From the NCBI RefSeq assembly GCF_014621775.1, contig NZ_CP061204.1, positions 888,501-952,500 of the forward strand: a DNA stretch of 64,000 bases, read 5' to 3'. The position numbers were made by a program, and so were the translations under genes. The stretch's first letter is position 1, and every line of letters starts with the position of its first letter. Below, piece after piece: positions 35,109 to 44,671 of the stretch. Under the pieces are notes generated by a model that saw only the letters and a program-made list of their open reading frames with translations, ran no database searches and was not told where the DNA came from. This DNA is from Stenotrophomonas sp. 169. GTDB lineage: Bacteria; Pseudomonadota; Gammaproteobacteria; Xanthomonadales; Xanthomonadaceae.

Positions 35109-35798
35109 TCAGCCACCGCCGGGTGCCGCGGCCACGGGGCGCGGCGCGTAGGCACGCAGGAAGAAGTCCACGCTGGCCGCAACATGGGTGCGGGCATCGC
35201 AGGCCGCCAGCGCCGGCCTCAGGCCGCACATCAGGTGCGTATGCAGCTCACCTTTTACCAGCGTCATCAACTGCAGCGCGGCCGTCGGGAAGTCGTCGAT
35301 CTCCAGCTCACCGCCCGTCGCGCGGGCACGCAGGAACTCGGCCAGCGCGTCAGTGGTGCGCTTCGGGCCCGCCTGCCAGAACATTTCGCGCAGCCGGTCG
35401 TCGGTCTCCGGTGCCATCATCACCCGTTGCACGGACACCGCCGCATCGGAGGTGACCATGTCGAAGAAGGCGTGGGCGATCCCCAGCAACTGATCGCGCA
35501 GGGGGCCTTCGGCCTCTGCCACGAACAGGGTATCGGGCAACATCTCGATGCACTTGGACTTCACCGCTTCGGTGAAAAGGGCTTCTTTGTCGCCGAAATG
35601 GCTGTAGACGGTGAGCTTGGAGACACCGGCCTGGGCGGCGATCGTATCCATGCTGACACCGGTGTAGCCCTGCTCGACGAACAGCGCCTTGGCGGCATCA
35701 AGGATCGCGGCGCGCTTGCCCAGGTCCTTGGGACGACCGGGACCGGCCGTCTTGCCAGCAGGTTTCGCGGCACGCTTGGGGGAGAAGGGACACATCAT
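35109..35798 (-). CDS. smeRo: TetR-family repressor, SmeRo-like
   Basis: 229 aa. N-terminal TetR helix-turn-helix (about 30-75): AAILDAAKALFVEQGYTGVSMDTIAAQAGVSKLTVYSHFGDKEALF. The C-terminal ligand and dimer domain is less conserved. Position between pcm and the divergent MFP/RND genes matches smeRo, the regulator gene of the SmeOP-TolCSm cluster. The start is GTG-ATG-ATG (35801, 35798, 35795) with no Shine-Dalgarno; a TAGTAT -10-like box lies immediately upstream, so the mRNA may be leaderless. It probably binds the 117-bp divergent region. Confidence 0.88.
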   Translation of the reverse strand: MMCPFSPKRAAKPAGKTAGPGRPKDLGKRAAILDAAKALFVEQGYTGVSMDTIAAQAGVSKLTVYSHFGDKEALFTEAVKSKCIEMLPDTLFVAEAEGPLRDQLLGIAHAFFDMVTSDAAVSVQRVMMAPETDDRLREMFWQAGPKRTTDALAEFLRARATGGELEIDDFPTAALQLMTLVKGELHTHLMCGLRPALAACDARTHVAASVDFFLRAYAPRPVAAAPGGG

Positions 35799-35806
35799 CA
35801 CGCTAA

Positions 35807-35840
35807 TACTAGACCAATCGGTTCGATATTTATACTATAC
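35807..35840. promoter_or_regulatory. Overlapping divergent promoters and operator candidate of smeRo/smeO
   Basis: AT-rich island in the gap between smeRo and smeO. It contains TAGTAT on the minus strand (35807-35812) next to the smeRo start, TATACT on the plus strand (35831-35836), and the partial palindrome ACCAATCGGT (35813-35822) between them, a plausible TetR-family operator. Confidence 0.45.
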
Positions 35841-35918
35841 CGCCGGGTTTACTAATCGCCCGGCGCCCCGCACCGCGTGGCCGCCACCACTTTGAACGCG
35901 TTATCAGGACGACTACCG

Positions 35919-37061
35919 ATGAAGATCGTGCGCTGGATGGGACTTGTCTTGGGTGTGGCTGTGCTCGCTGCCTGCTCGGGCAACAAGGAGGAGGCGGTGG
36001 CTGCCGTCCCGGTGCTCGTCGTGCATCCTGGCGTGGTGACCGGTCAGGGCGGCACCGTGTTCCCCGGTGAAGTCCGCGCGCGGCAGGAAAGCGCGCTGTC
36101 GTTCCGGGTGGGCGGCAACCTGGTCAAACGCGACGTCGATGCCGGCCAACGCGTCAGCAAAGGCCAGGTCCTGGCCGAGCTCGATGTGGCCGACTTCGCC
36201 CTGCAGGCGCGTGCGTCGCAGGCCCAGCTGGCCGCCGCCCAGGCCGACCTGGTGCGCGCACGCGACGACCACCGGCGCTATGAGGCACTGGCCGCGCAGC
36301 AGCTGGTCAGCCGCTCCGAACTGGATCAGCAGTCCGCTGCGTTGAAAGCGGCGCAGGGCCAGGCGGATGCGGCGCGGGCCAATCTGGATGTGCTGCGCAA
36401 CCAGGCCGGCTATGCGCAGTTGCGCGCGCCGACGGACGGGGTGATTGCCAGCCGCGAGGCCGAAGCCGGGCAGGTCGTGACGGCCGGGCAGACCATCTTC
36501 AACCTGGCCGCCGATGGTGGGCGCGAGGTATTGATCGATCTGCCGGAAGCCACGCTGCGTGACTTTGCCGTGGGCCAGGCCGTGCAGGTGGACCTGTGGA
36601 ACCGTGCCGGGGCGATGTTGCCGGGCACCATCCGCGAGATCGCCGCCGCCGCTGATCCGCAGTCGCGCACCTATGCCACGCGCGTCAGCCTGGCGGCGGA
36701 TGCGCTGGCCGATGTGAGCCTGGGGCAGAGCGCGCGCGTGCATGTGGCGCCTTCGGGCTCCGGTGCCGGCGCCCTGCAGCTGCCGCTGGCCGCGCTGCAG
36801 CGCGGTGCCGACGGTCGTGCCAGCGTGTGGGTGGTGGATCCCGACACCGCCACCTTGAAGGCGGTGAGCGTGACCACCGGTGCCTACGGTAGCGACAGCG
36901 TGCCGGTGTCGAGCGGTATCACCGCGCAGGACTGGGTAGTTGCCGCCGGTGGCCATCTGCTGCGCGCCGGACAACCGGTGGTGGCCGTGGACCGGCAGAA
37001 CCAGCCGGTCCTGAAGCCGGCCGTCCGCGGTCCTGCCCCTGCGCCGAAGGGCAAGGAGTAA
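35919..37061 (+). CDS. smeO: RND periplasmic adaptor (membrane fusion) lipoprotein SmeO
   Basis: 380 aa. Lipoprotein signal with lipobox LAAC (C19), then the MFP layout: beta-barrel/lipoyl strands FRVGGNLVKRDVDAGQRV, a coiled-coil hairpin (about 85-150, LAAAQADLVRARDDHRRYEAL), second lipoyl half LRAPTDGVIASREAEAG and a barrel domain ending near 350. It links the RND pump to TolC. ATG at 35919 follows AGGA. The RND gene starts 4 bp after its stop codon. Confidence 0.92.
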   Translation: MKIVRWMGLVLGVAVLAACSGNKEEAVAAVPVLVVHPGVVTGQGGTVFPGEVRARQESALSFRVGGNLVKRDVDAGQRVSKGQVLAELDVADFALQARASQAQLAAAQADLVRARDDHRRYEALAAQQLVSRSELDQQSAALKAAQGQADAARANLDVLRNQAGYAQLRAPTDGVIASREAEAGQVVTAGQTIFNLAADGGREVLIDLPEATLRDFAVGQAVQVDLWNRAGAMLPGTIREIAAAADPQSRTYATRVSLAADALADVSLGQSARVHVAPSGSGAGALQLPLAALQRGADGRASVWVVDPDTATLKAVSVTTGAYGSDSVPVSSGITAQDWVVAAGGHLLRAGQPVVAVDRQNQPVLKPAVRGPAPAPKGKE

Positions 37062-37065
37062 GCCC

Positions 37066-40000
37066 GTGCGCCGTTTCAATCTTTCCGAATGGGCCTTGGC
37101 CAACCGCCCGCTCGTGCTGTTCGCCATGCTGGCCTTCGCCCTGATCGGGGTGTGGTCCTACAAGCATCTGGGTCAGTCCGAAGATCCGCCCTTCACCTTC
37201 AAGGCGATGGTGGTGCGCACGCTGTGGCCCGGTGCCACGGCCGAGCAGGTGTCGCGGCAGGTGACCGAGCCGATCGAAAAAGCGCTGATGAACACCGGCG
37301 AGTTCGAGTTCATCCGCTCGTATTCGCGCCCCGGCGAATCGCAGGTGATCTTCATGGCCCGCGACGACCTGCGCTCCAAGCAGATTCCAGACCTGTGGTA
37401 CCAGGTACGCAAGCGCGTGGGCGACATCCAGGCCACGCTGCCACGGGAGATCGTCGGTCCGTTCTTCAATGATGAGTTCGGCGATACCTTCGGCAACATC
37501 TACGCACTGACGGGCCAAGGCTTCGATTACGCGGTGATGCGCGACTACGCCGACCGCATCCAGCTGGAGCTGCAGCGCGTGCCCGACGTGGGCAAGGTCG
37601 ACCTGGTTGGGCTGCAGGATGAAAAGGTCTGGATCGAACTGTCCAATGCCAAGCTGGCCACGCTGGGTGTGTCGATGCAGCAGGTGCAGCAGGCGCTGGC
37701 CGACCAGAACGCGATCACCGGCACCAGCTTCTTCGAAACCGCCACCGACCGCGTGCAGCTGCGGGTGAGCGGGCAGTTCGACAGCATCGAGGCGATACGC
37801 GCGTTCCCGATCCGTGCCGGTGAACGTACCGTGCGCCTGGGCGACCTCGCCGAGGTGAAGCGGGGCTTCGCCGATCCGGCATCGCCGAAGATGCGCTTCA
37901 TGGGTGCCGATGCGATCGGTCTGGCGGTGGCGATGAAGGACGGCGGTGACATCCTCGCCCTCGGTGCGCATCTGGATGCGGAGTTCGAACGACTGCAGAA
38001 GACCCTGCCGGCGGGCATGCAGCTGCGCAAGGTGTCCGACCAGCCCAAGGCAGTGGAAGAGTCGGTGGGTGAGTTCGTGCAGGTGCTGACCGAAGCAGTG
38101 GTGATCGTGCTGCTGGTCAGTTTCTTCTCGCTGGGCCTGCGCACCGGGCTGGTGGTGGGCGTGACCATTCCACTGGTGCTGGCGATGACCTTTTTCGTCA
38201 TGCATTACTTCGGCATCGGCCTGCACAAGATTTCGCTGGGTGCGCTGGTGCTGGCGCTCGGCCTGCTGGTGGACGATGCGATCATCGCGGTGGAGATGAT
38301 GGCCACCAAGATGGAGCAGGGCTACGATCGCCTGCGTGCGGCCAGCTTTGCGTGGGAGTCCACCGCCTTCCCGATGCTGACCGGGACGCTGATTACCGCG
38401 GCCGGCTTCCTGCCGATCGCGACGGCGGCCTCCAGCACCGGCGAGTACACCCGTTCGCTGTTCCAGGTGGTGACCATCGCGCTGGTGGTGTCGTGGATCG
38501 CAGCGGTGCTGTTCATTCCCTACCTCGGCGACAAGATGCTGCCGGACCTGTTCAACCGCCAGCCGCCGAAACCGGGCAGTTTCACCGCGCGCTGGCATGC
38601 ACGCCGGCAGGCGTGGGCGGACCGCTGGCCGGCCGTGTCGAACCTGGTCGCGCCGCCGCAGCACGGCCACGACCACGATCCCTACCAGCGGCCGTTCTAT
38701 GTGCGCTTCCGTGGCTTCCTCGACGCTTGCCTGCGCCACCGCTGGTGGGTCATCGCCGCCACCGCGCTGCTGTTCGTCGGCTCGCTGGTGCTGTTCCGCT
38801 TCGTGCCGCAGCAGTTCTTCCCGGATTCCACCCGGCCGGAGCTGATGGTGGACATCGAGCTGGCCGAAGGCGCGTCGTTGAACGCTACCCGCGACCAGGC
38901 CATCAAGCTGGAGAAACTGCTGGCGGGTCGCGAGGGCATCCGCAACTACGTGGCCTATGTCGGCACCGGTTCACCGCGCTTCTACCTGCCGCTGGACCAG
39001 CAACTGCCGGCCACCAACTTCGCCCAGTTCGTCGTGCTGGCCAACGACACCAACGCGCGCGAAAGCACCCGGGACTGGTTGATGGACGAGGTGATCCCGC
39101 AGTTCCCGGACGTGCAGATGCGGGTGACGCGGCTGGAGAACGGTCCGCCGGTCGGGTACCCGGTGCAGTTCCGTGTGTCGGGCGAACATGTGGCCCAGGT
39201 ACAAGCGCTGGCCCGTCAGGTCGAGGCAAAGGTGCGCGCCAATCCGCATACGATCAACGTCAACCTGGACTGGAGCGAGCCGAGCAAGGTGGTGCGGCTG
39301 GTGATCGATCAGGACCGCGCCCGCGCGTTGGGGGTGAACAGTGCGCAGGTCAGCCAGTTCTTGGCCAGTTCACTGGCCGGGCAGAGCGTGAGCGTGTACC
39401 GCGAGGGCAACCGGCAGATCGAAATGCTGGTACGCGGCCCGGCCGACGAGCGTGCCCATCTGGCGCTGCTGGCCAGCCTGTCGATGCCGACCGCCAGTGG
39501 TGGCAGCATCAGCCTGTCGCAGGTGGCCACGCTGGAGCAGGGTTTTGAGGACGGCATCATCTGGCACCGCGATCGCCTGCCGACCGTGACGGTGCGCGCC
39601 GACATCGGCGATGGCATGCAACCGCTGGACGTGGTGCAGCAGATCCTGCCGAGCCTGGATGACGTGCGCAGCGAGCTGCCCAGTGGGTATCTGCTGGAAA
39701 CCGGCGGTACGGTGGAAGATTCGGCACGCGGCCAGGACTCGATCAAGGCCGGCATGCCGTTGTTCCTGGTGGTGGTGGCGACGTTGCTGATGCTGCAGTT
39801 GCGGAGCTTTTCCCGCGCGGCGATGGTGCTGGTCACCGCACCGCTGGGCATCATCGGCGCGACGTTGTTCCTGCTGATCTTCCGGGTGCCGTTCGGGTTC
39901 GTCGCGCTGCTCGGCACGATCGCGCTGGCGGGCATGATCATGCGCAACTCGGTGATCCTGATCGACCAGATCCAGCAGGACATCGACGCTGGGCATGACC

Positions 40001-40230
40001 GCTGGGATGCGATCCTGGATGCGACGGTACGCCGTTTCCGGCCGATCGTATTGACCGCGCTGGCGGCGGTGCTGGCGATGATTCCGCTGTCACGCAGCGC
40101 GTTCTACGGATCGATGGCGATTTCGATCATGGGCGGGTTGATCGTCGGCACGGTGCTGACGCTGGTGTTCCTGCCGGCGTTGTACGCGGCGTGGTTCCGG
40201 GTGCGGAAGGAAGACGGTCGAACGGGCTGA
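37066..40230 (+). CDS. smeP: RND multidrug efflux transporter SmeP
   Basis: 1054-aa inner-membrane RND pump. First helix about 14-32 (PLVLFAMLAFALIGVW), two large periplasmic domains, and the helix-4 stretch ALVLALGLLVDDAIIAVEMM containing the proton-relay aspartates. Helices 5-6 follow (FPMLTGTLITAAGFLPIA), then the second half with ALLGTIALAGMIMRNSVILID. GTG start at 37066 with AAGGAG upstream. Together with smeO and tolC it forms the SmeOP-TolC pump, which in S. maltophilia contributes to multidrug resistance. The stop codon lies within the start of composite repeat A. Confidence 0.93.
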   Translation: MRRFNLSEWALANRPLVLFAMLAFALIGVWSYKHLGQSEDPPFTFKAMVVRTLWPGATAEQVSRQVTEPIEKALMNTGEFEFIRSYSRPGESQVIFMARDDLRSKQIPDLWYQVRKRVGDIQATLPREIVGPFFNDEFGDTFGNIYALTGQGFDYAVMRDYADRIQLELQRVPDVGKVDLVGLQDEKVWIELSNAKLATLGVSMQQVQQALADQNAITGTSFFETATDRVQLRVSGQFDSIEAIRAFPIRAGERTVRLGDLAEVKRGFADPASPKMRFMGADAIGLAVAMKDGGDILALGAHLDAEFERLQKTLPAGMQLRKVSDQPKAVEESVGEFVQVLTEAVVIVLLVSFFSLGLRTGLVVGVTIPLVLAMTFFVMHYFGIGLHKISLGALVLALGLLVDDAIIAVEMMATKMEQGYDRLRAASFAWESTAFPMLTGTLITAAGFLPIATAASSTGEYTRSLFQVVTIALVVSWIAAVLFIPYLGDKMLPDLFNRQPPKPGSFTARWHARRQAWADRWPAVSNLVAPPQHGHDHDPYQRPFYVRFRGFLDACLRHRWWVIAATALLFVGSLVLFRFVPQQFFPDSTRPELMVDIELAEGASLNATRDQAIKLEKLLAGREGIRNYVAYVGTGSPRFYLPLDQQLPATNFAQFVVLANDTNARESTRDWLMDEVIPQFPDVQMRVTRLENGPPVGYPVQFRVSGEHVAQVQALARQVEAKVRANPHTINVNLDWSEPSKVVRLVIDQDRARALGVNSAQVSQFLASSLAGQSVSVYREGNRQIEMLVRGPADERAHLALLASLSMPTASGGSISLSQVATLEQGFEDGIIWHRDRLPTVTVRADIGDGMQPLDVVQQILPSLDDVRSELPSGYLLETGGTVEDSARGQDSIKAGMPLFLVVVATLLMLQLRSFSRAAMVLVTAPLGIIGATLFLLIFRVPFGFVALLGTIALAGMIMRNSVILIDQIQQDIDAGHDRWDAILDATVRRFRPIVLTALAAVLAMIPLSRSAFYGSMAISIMGGLIVGTVLTLVFLPALYAAWFRVRKEDGRTG

Positions 40231-40503
40231 GCCCCCTCGCGGCTGGCTTTCGAGCTGGAGCCTCGGCTGGGCCGGGCGGTGAGGCTGGTCGGGGGACGCG
40301 CACAAGTACGTCCATGTAGCGCTCGTTTCGCGCCATCCATGGCGCTCAACGCCCCCGCCCAGCCCCACCGCCCGACCCCTGACAGGTTCCGTGGCCGCCC
40401 GCCGCGTAATAAAGAAAAAGAAAAAGCGGTAGCGCCGACCCATGGTCGGCGAGCGAAGCGGGCCGTTGGCGGGAATATTCCGCCGACCATGGGTCGGCGC
40501 TAC
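40216..40503 (+). repeat. Composite structured repeat, copy A
   Basis: Order: GGTCGAACGGGCTGAG, CCCCCTCGCGG, left stem arm (40269-40295), conserved AAGTACGTCCATGTAGC (40304-40320), apical hairpin GCGCCATCCATGGCGC (40330-40345), right arm (40352-40379), CTGACAGGTTCCG, GCCGCGTAA, an A-rich spacer, then a SMAG-like pair (40429-40503). The arms pair over about 27 bp with three mismatches. The smeP stop codon is within its first 15 bp. Confidence 0.75.
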
Positions 40504-40769
40504 CGCGGACCTCGTTGACCCGTCTGGTGGAGGGAGCCCCTGAGTCAGGGGCGGCCGCGAAGCGGCGGGGTGTGGGTGCTGGTGAGACGGGGCCCGCGGT
40601 TTGCGAAGCAAAGCGTGGGAGCGGCAGCGCGAATGCGATGACGTGGACCCGTGCCGCGAAGCGGCGGGGTGTGGGTGCTGATGAGACGGGGCCCATGGTT
40701 TGCGAAGCAAAGCGTGGGAGCGGCAGCGCGAATGCGATGACGTGGACCCCGGGCGCAGCCCGGCAACCC
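40231..40769. other. Convergent intergenic region smeP/leuB, wholly repeats
   Basis: 539 bp between convergent genes, without a coding gene. Left half: composite element A. Right half (40526-40749): GCCCCTGAGTCAGGGGC hairpin and two 94-bp units. It ends with a CCGGGC-GCA-GCCCGG hairpin (40749-40763) that borders the leuB stop codon and may terminate that operon. Confidence 0.7.
40557..40749 (+). repeat. Tandem pair of 94-bp units
   Basis: Unit 1 at 40557-40650 and unit 2 at 40656-40749, separated by GTGCC. Each starts GCGAAGCGGCGGGGTGTG and ends GATGACGTGGACCC, with TTTGCGAAGCAAA inside. They differ at about three positions. A third copy lies at 53022-53115. Confidence 0.85.
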
Positions 40770-41834
40770 TTACCCCTGCAGTCGTGCGACCACCGCTGCC
40801 GTAGCCTGCTGCGTCGACACCGCCGCACCGGCCGCAGCCAGGTCTGCCGTGAACACACCAGCATCCAGCGCCGCGTGCACCGCCGCTTCCACCGCAGCGG
40901 CCTCCGCGTCCAGCCCCAACGAGTGGCGCAGCAGCATCGCCGTGCTGAAGATCGTCGCGTAGGGATTGGCGATGCCCTTGCCGGCAATGTCCGGTGCCGA
41001 GCCGTGGATCGGCTCGTAGATGCCGACCGCGCCGGGTTCACCCAGCGATGCGGACGGCAGCAGGCCCAGTGAGCCGGCCAGCATCGACGCTTCGTCCGTC
41101 AGGATGTCGCCGAACATGTTCTCGGTCACGATCACGTCGTACTCGCGCGGCTTGGCCAGCAGGTGCATGGCCATCGAATCGACCAGCTGGTGCTCCAGCG
41201 ACACGTCGGCGAATTCGTCGCGGCCCAGACGGGTGGCGACGTCGCGCCACAGGCGGGAGGTTTCCAGCACGTTGGCCTTGTCCACCGACGTGACCTTGCC
41301 GCGACGCTGGCGTGCCAGCTGGAACGCGCTGCGCAGCACGCGCTCGATCTCCACCACGCTGTAGCTGCACAGGTCGCTGGCCGCATCCGCGGTGCGGGTC
41401 TTTTCACCGAAATAGATGCCGCCGGTCAGCTCGCGTACCACCACGAAGTCGACGCCGCGCAGCAGCTCGGGCTTGATCGGCGAAGCGTGCAGCGCGGCTT
41501 CGTGCGTGCGAACCGGGCGCAGGTTCGCATACAGCCCCAGCGCCCTGCGGATTGCCAACAGGCCCTGCTCGGGTCGCACGGTGGCGTTGGGATCGGACCA
41601 CTTCGGGCCGCCGACGGCGCCCAGCAGGATCGCGTCGGCCGCACGGCAGGCATCCAGGGTGCTGGCCGGCAGCGGCGCGCCATGGCGATCAATGGCGATG
41701 CCGCCGATGTCGTGTTCCTTGAAGCTGAAGCTGTGATGGAAACGGGTGGCAATGGCTTCCAGCACGGCGACACCGGCAGCAGCTACTTCCGGGCCGATGC
41801 CATCACCGGGCAATACGACGATCTCAGCGTGCAT
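40770..41834 (-). CDS. leuB: 3-isopropylmalate dehydrogenase
   Basis: 354 aa; oxidises 3-isopropylmalate to 2-ketoisocaproate with NAD+ in leucine synthesis. [10 protein letters not shown] at the N-terminus; [23 protein letters not shown] substrate loop; [25 protein letters not shown]; and the metal/NAD region [26 protein letters not shown] and [18 protein letters not shown]. Length is typical. ATG at 41834 is chosen; the start lies 11 bp inside leuD, and a GTG two codons earlier is possible. Last gene of the ilv-leu operon. Confidence 0.96.
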   Translation of the reverse strand: MHAEIVVLPGDGIGPEVAAAGVAVLEAIATRFHHSFSFKEHDIGGIAIDRHGAPLPASTLDACRAADAILLGAVGGPKWSDPNATVRPEQGLLAIRRALGLYANLRPVRTHEAALHASPIKPELLRGVDFVVVRELTGGIYFGEKTRTADAASDLCSYSVVEIERVLRSAFQLARQRRGKVTSVDKANVLETSRLWRDVATRLGRDEFADVSLEHQLVDSMAMHLLAKPREYDVIVTENMFGDILTDEASMLAGSLGLLPSASLGEPGAVGIYEPIHGSAPDIAGKGIANPYATIFSTAMLLRHSLGLDAEAAAVEAAVHAALDAGVFTADLAAAGAAVSTQQATAAVVARLQG

Positions 41835-42402
41835 GTTCACTCTCGTAACGTTCAATGTCGGGGACACGGCCCAGCAGGTAGCCCAACTGGTCGACACCTT
41901 CCAGCAGACAGGTCTGCGAGAAGCCGTCCAGCGGGAACGTGTAGACGCGACCATCGGGGGTGCGGACCTCGCGCGCGGCGATGTCCAGGGTCAGGATATC
42001 GTCCGGGCGCTGCATCAGCGCCTGCACGTCGGCCTCGTCCAACACCACCGGCAGCAGGCCGTTCTTCAGCGCGTTGCCCCGGAAGATATCCGCGATCTCG
42101 CTGCTGATGATCGCGCGCAGGCCGAGATCGGTGAGGGCCCACGGCGCATGCTCGCGCGAGGAGCCGCAGCCGAAGTTGCGGCCGGCCAGCAGGATGCTGC
42201 GGCCTGCATTCTCTGGCTGGTTGAAGGCGAAATCCGGATTGGGCGTGCCGTCGGCGGCCCAGCGCCAGTCATTGAAGGCATTGCGGCCCAGGCCGGCACG
42301 CTCGGTCGTGGACAGGAAGCGCGCCGGGATGATCTGGTCGGTATCGATGTTGGTCTGGCGCAGCACCACGCTGGCCGAGCTCAGGGTACGGAAGCCGGGC
42401 AT
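41824..42402 (-). CDS. leuD: 3-isopropylmalate dehydratase small subunit
   Basis: 192 aa; pairs with LeuC to isomerise isopropylmalate. Motifs: [14 protein letters not shown] near residue 18-31, [17 protein letters not shown] (the swivel-domain substrate loop, about 75-91), and [16 protein letters not shown] at 42402 shares one base with the leuC stop (TGATG) and has GGAGG about 8 bp upstream; GTG one codon earlier is possible. Co-translated with leuC; overlaps leuB by 11 bp. Confidence 0.96.
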   Translation of the reverse strand: MPGFRTLSSASVVLRQTNIDTDQIIPARFLSTTERAGLGRNAFNDWRWAADGTPNPDFAFNQPENAGRSILLAGRNFGCGSSREHAPWALTDLGLRAIISSEIADIFRGNALKNGLLPVVLDEADVQALMQRPDDILTLDIAAREVRTPDGRVYTFPLDGFSQTCLLEGVDQLGYLLGRVPDIERYESEHAR

Positions 42403-43820
42403 CACGCCACCTCCTGGGTGAACAGGTCACGGACGTCGGCAACGTGGCCGTTCACCGCCGCCCACGCGGCGGTCATCGGCGAAGCCAGCAGGGTGCGCGA
42501 GCCGGGCCCTTGGCGCCCCTCGAAATTGCGGTTGCTGGTACTCACCGCCAGTTGGCCCGGCGCGACCAGATCGCCGTTCATGGCGATGCACATCGAACAG
42601 CCCGGTTCGCGCCACTCGGCCCCGGCCGCACGCACGATCGCGTCGATGCCTTCGGCTTCGGCCTGGCGCTTGACGATCTCCGAACCGGGGACCACCAGCA
42701 TGCGCACGCGGTCGGCCACGCGACGGCCCTGCAGCACGTGCGCGACTTCGCGCATGTCGCTCAGGCGGCCATTGGTGCAGGAGCCGACGAAGACCACGTC
42801 CACCGGCGTGTCTTCGAGGGTGTCTCCGGCATGAAACTGCATGTAGTCCAGACCCTTCTGCGCGGCGGCATCGTGGGCGGCGGGAATCGGTGCATCCACG
42901 GCGATGGCCGTGCCGGGATGCGTGCCCCAGGTCAATGTGGGGCGGATGTCCGCCGCATCGATCGACACCTCGGCATCGAAACGTGCGCCGTCATCGCTGC
43001 GTAACTGCGACCAGCGCGCCACGGCGGCATCGAAATCAGCCCCCTTGGGCCCGCGCGGGGTGGCGGCGACCCAGTCGAAGGTGATCTGGTCCGGGGCCAC
43101 CATGCCGGCGCGTGCACCGGCTTCGATGGACATGTTGCACAGGGTCATGCGCTGTTCCATGTCCATGGCGGCGATGGTGCTGCCGCGGAACTCCAGCACG
43201 TGGCCGGTGCCACCGTTGACGCCGATCACGCCGATGATGTGCAGGACCACGTCCTTGGCACCTACGCCGGGGGGGAGGGCGCCCTCGACGGTGATCGCCA
43301 TCGTTTTGGCCTTGCGCTGCAGCAGGCACTGCGTAGCGAGCACGTGGCCGACTTCGCTGGTGCCGATGCCGAAGGCCAGCGCACCGAAGGCGCCGTGCGT
43401 GGAGGTATGGCTGTCGCCGCAGACGATGGTCATGCCGGGCTGGGTGAAGCCCTGCTCCGGCGCGATGACATGCACGATGCCGCGGCTGGCCGAGGCCATG
43501 TCGAACAGTTCAACCCCGTACTCGGCGCAGTTGCGCGCCAGCATCGCCACCTGGGCTTCGGAGGCGGCGCTGGCGTAGGGCAGGGAGCCATCGGCGCGCG
43601 CGGGCAGCGTCGGCGTGGAGTGGTCCATGGTGCCCTTGGTGAGGTCGGGCCGGCGCGGCGACAGACCGCGTTCGCGCAGCTCGGTGAACGCCTGCGGCGA
43701 GGTGACCTCGTGGATCAGGTGCAGGTCGATGTACAGCACGGCAGGTGCGCTGTCGGATTCGGGTACGACCACGTGGGTGTCCCACAGTTTGTCGTACAGG
43801 GTGCGGGGTGCGGGGGTCAT
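42402..43820 (-). CDS. leuC: 3-isopropylmalate dehydratase large subunit
   Basis: 472 aa, aconitase-family protein binding a [4Fe-4S] cluster. Cluster cysteines are in VGSCTNGR (near residue 346) and [11 protein letters not shown] (near 407-410). Other blocks: [11 protein letters not shown] at the start, [36 protein letters not shown] and [16 protein letters not shown]. Length is close to E. coli LeuC (466 aa). ATG at 43820 fits the family N-terminus. Lies 61 bp after the methyltransferase gene in the operon. Confidence 0.96.
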   Translation of the reverse strand: MTPAPRTLYDKLWDTHVVVPESDSAPAVLYIDLHLIHEVTSPQAFTELRERGLSPRRPDLTKGTMDHSTPTLPARADGSLPYASAASEAQVAMLARNCAEYGVELFDMASASRGIVHVIAPEQGFTQPGMTIVCGDSHTSTHGAFGALAFGIGTSEVGHVLATQCLLQRKAKTMAITVEGALPPGVGAKDVVLHIIGVIGVNGGTGHVLEFRGSTIAAMDMEQRMTLCNMSIEAGARAGMVAPDQITFDWVAATPRGPKGADFDAAVARWSQLRSDDGARFDAEVSIDAADIRPTLTWGTHPGTAIAVDAPIPAAHDAAAQKGLDYMQFHAGDTLEDTPVDVVFVGSCTNGRLSDMREVAHVLQGRRVADRVRMLVVPGSEIVKRQAEAEGIDAIVRAAGAEWREPGCSMCIAMNGDLVAPGQLAVSTSNRNFEGRQGPGSRTLLASPMTAAWAAVNGHVADVRDLFTQEVA

Positions 43821-43881
43821 GCGATGGCCTGGCAGGTTGATACGGTGGTGAACATCAAGGCAGAACGGGAAACGGTCAAGG

Positions 43882-44661
43882 TCAGCGGCGACGCGCGAGC
43901 ACCCGCAGGCGCACATAGTCGGCCAACGGCTGTCCGGACGCATCCCGGGGCAGTTCGCTGAGCAGTGCGGCGGCGCCCTCGCGCACGCGCGCGGCTGCGC
44001 CAGGCGGCAGGTCATCCAGGAAGGGGCTGGCGAACACGCGCAGCCAGCCTTCGATGCCGGTGGGCAGGGGCGTGGGGCGCTCGATCAGTTCGGCGAACTG
44101 CACATGGAATCCATGCTGGCGCAGGCGGTCGCTGTAGGTGTCAGCGGTAGGGAAGTACCAGGCGAACGGGCTTTCGCCATGACCATGGGCCACGCGTGCG
44201 GCCTGGATGGCACCGACGATGGTGGCCACGTTGCCCTGTCCCCCGAATTCGGCGACGAAGCGTCCGCCGGGCTTCAACGCGCGGCGCACGCCGGCCAGAA
44301 CGCGGTCCGGCTCGCGCATCCAGTGCAGTGCTGCATTGCTGAACACCGCATCGAACTCTCCGTCGAATGTCAGGGCATGGCCGTCCATCACCTGCGCGTC
44401 CAGGCCACGTGCACGGGAGGCGATCACCAGTTCGGGTGATGCGTCGACGCCGGTGATCCGGGCGCCGGTCAGCGCCAGTTCGGTACTGAGCACGCCGTCC
44501 CCGCAGCCCAGGTCGAGCACGCGTTCGCCGCTGCGCGCGTCGAGCAGGCGTGCCACGGCACCGCCGAGCACCGGAACGAACCCGGCATCGATGGCGTAGT
44601 CCTGCGCGTTCCAGCGCTGGCCGGCATCCACAGGTGGCGCGGCGGTGTCGAAAGCGTTCAT
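43882..44661 (-). CDS. Class I SAM-dependent methyltransferase (Tam-like) inside the leu operon
   Basis: 259 aa. SAM-binding motif [17 protein letters not shown] (about 49-64), acidic loop [11 protein letters not shown], and [13 protein letters not shown], the pattern seen in trans-aconitate methyltransferase (Tam), whose corresponding block reads LIFANASLQW. The C-terminal part is divergent. ATG at 44661 follows GAGGAC. It sits 10 bp after leuA and 61 bp before leuC, so it is part of the operon. Substrate is unknown; trans-aconitate or an isopropylmalate-pathway acid is a reasonable guess from fold and position. Confidence 0.82.
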   Translation of the reverse strand: MNAFDTAAPPVDAGQRWNAQDYAIDAGFVPVLGGAVARLLDARSGERVLDLGCGDGVLSTELALTGARITGVDASPELVIASRARGLDAQVMDGHALTFDGEFDAVFSNAALHWMREPDRVLAGVRRALKPGGRFVAEFGGQGNVATIVGAIQAARVAHGHGESPFAWYFPTADTYSDRLRQHGFHVQFAELIERPTPLPTGIEGWLRVFASPFLDDLPPGAAARVREGAAALLSELPRDASGQPLADYVRLRVLARRR

Positions 44662-44671
44662 CGAAGTGTCC

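Noticed and set aside
40515..41072. Open frame through the 94-bp tandem units
   Set aside because: It runs from repeat DNA into antisense leuB; no coding evidence.
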